Below are positions 61,958 through 61,959 of a stretch of DNA of 61,959 nt, in pieces. The number at the start of each line of letters is the position of its first letter. Position 1 is the first letter of the stretch. The position numbers were made by a program, and so were the translations under genes. A model generated the notes under the pieces. It saw only the letters and a list, made by a program, of their open reading frames with translations, made no database searches and was not told the origin of the DNA. Source of the stretch: Acidobacteriota bacterium (GTDB lineage Bacteria > Acidobacteriota > Terriglobia > Bryobacterales > Bryobacteraceae); the NCBI GenBank assembly GCA_025354885.1, contig JANXLY010000256.1:1-61959 (forward strand), given 5' to 3'.

Positions 61958-61959
61958 AC

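Overview
The window looks like a chromosomal segment of an acidobacterium, most likely Bryobacterales/Solibacter-like. The pointers are a Ser/Thr kinase fused to a TolB-type beta-propeller, a planctomycete-type cytochrome c/DUF1549/DUF1553 protein paired with a DUF1501 protein, a PEP-CTERM protein, an NrsF-type anti-sigma factor, many Tat-dependent oxidoreductases, and dense toxin-antitoxin modules. This placement is inferred from gene content. rnpB is present and would allow a phylogenetic check. I saw no tRNA, 16S/23S rRNA or CRISPR array.

Layout. 1-2.2 kb: an IS1595-type transposase convergent with a Panacea-type antitoxin and a PemK/MazF-like partner, probably one mobile unit that interrupts a small gene. 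2.2-12.5 kb: class B acid phosphatase; methyltransferase/SPFH/NfeD; a Gfo/Idh/MocA oxidoreductase; an ECF sigma/NrsF/DoxX operon opposite a small outer-membrane protein and YceI; a decayed RES-Xre toxin-antitoxin pair; YihY; a GMC oxidoreductase with its small Tat subunit. 12.5-18 kb: an AAA+ ATPase, then two adjacent insertion sequences with unrelated transposases that each carry a DUF6788 accessory ORF. 18-25 kb: M23 peptidase, DUF3500 protein, and a sugar-acid catabolic cluster (enolase-superfamily dehydratase, GntR regulator, MFS transporter, DapA-like lyase) followed by a secreted beta-propeller. 25-36.6 kb: signalling and metabolism, with an HD-GYP/GAF/GGDEF protein, a sigma-54 activator with PilZ, a fused 2-oxoacid dehydrogenase E1, TatA, acetoacetyl-CoA synthetase with fumarylacetoacetase, and a PAS/GGDEF/EAL protein.

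36.7-51.1 kb: a two-gene His-rich membrane/secreted module of unknown role, the ribE-ribD-ftsY operon, and a tightly coupled six-gene operon (methyltransferase, GT2, two GT-C-like membrane proteins, a double-TIG lipoprotein, a serine hydrolase fused to a VanX-type dipeptidase) that looks like an envelope or polyprenol-linked glycan system, then an MFS transporter. 51.2-52 kb is a non-coding island with an unidentified structured RNA (own promoter and terminator) facing rnpB. 52-57 kb: PEP-CTERM protein and the DUF1549/DUF1553-DUF1501 pair. 56.8-59 kb: three consecutive toxin-antitoxin modules (VapBC-like, FitAB-like, HicAB). 59-61.7 kb: kinase-propeller sensor. The last 0.27 kb holds only a weak edge ORF and a palindrome.

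Functional links inferred from adjacency: fumarylacetoacetase makes acetoacetate, which the adjacent ligase activates. The dehydratase, lyase, transporter and regulator form one sugar-acid pathway. SPFH and NfeD form a known membrane pair. Most strong novelty candidates are the IS with toxin-antitoxin cargo, the A7 frameshift joining DUF6788 to the ISKra4 transposase, the six-gene glycan operon with its hydrolase-dipeptidase fusion, the His-rich pair, and the unidentified RNA near 51.4 kb.
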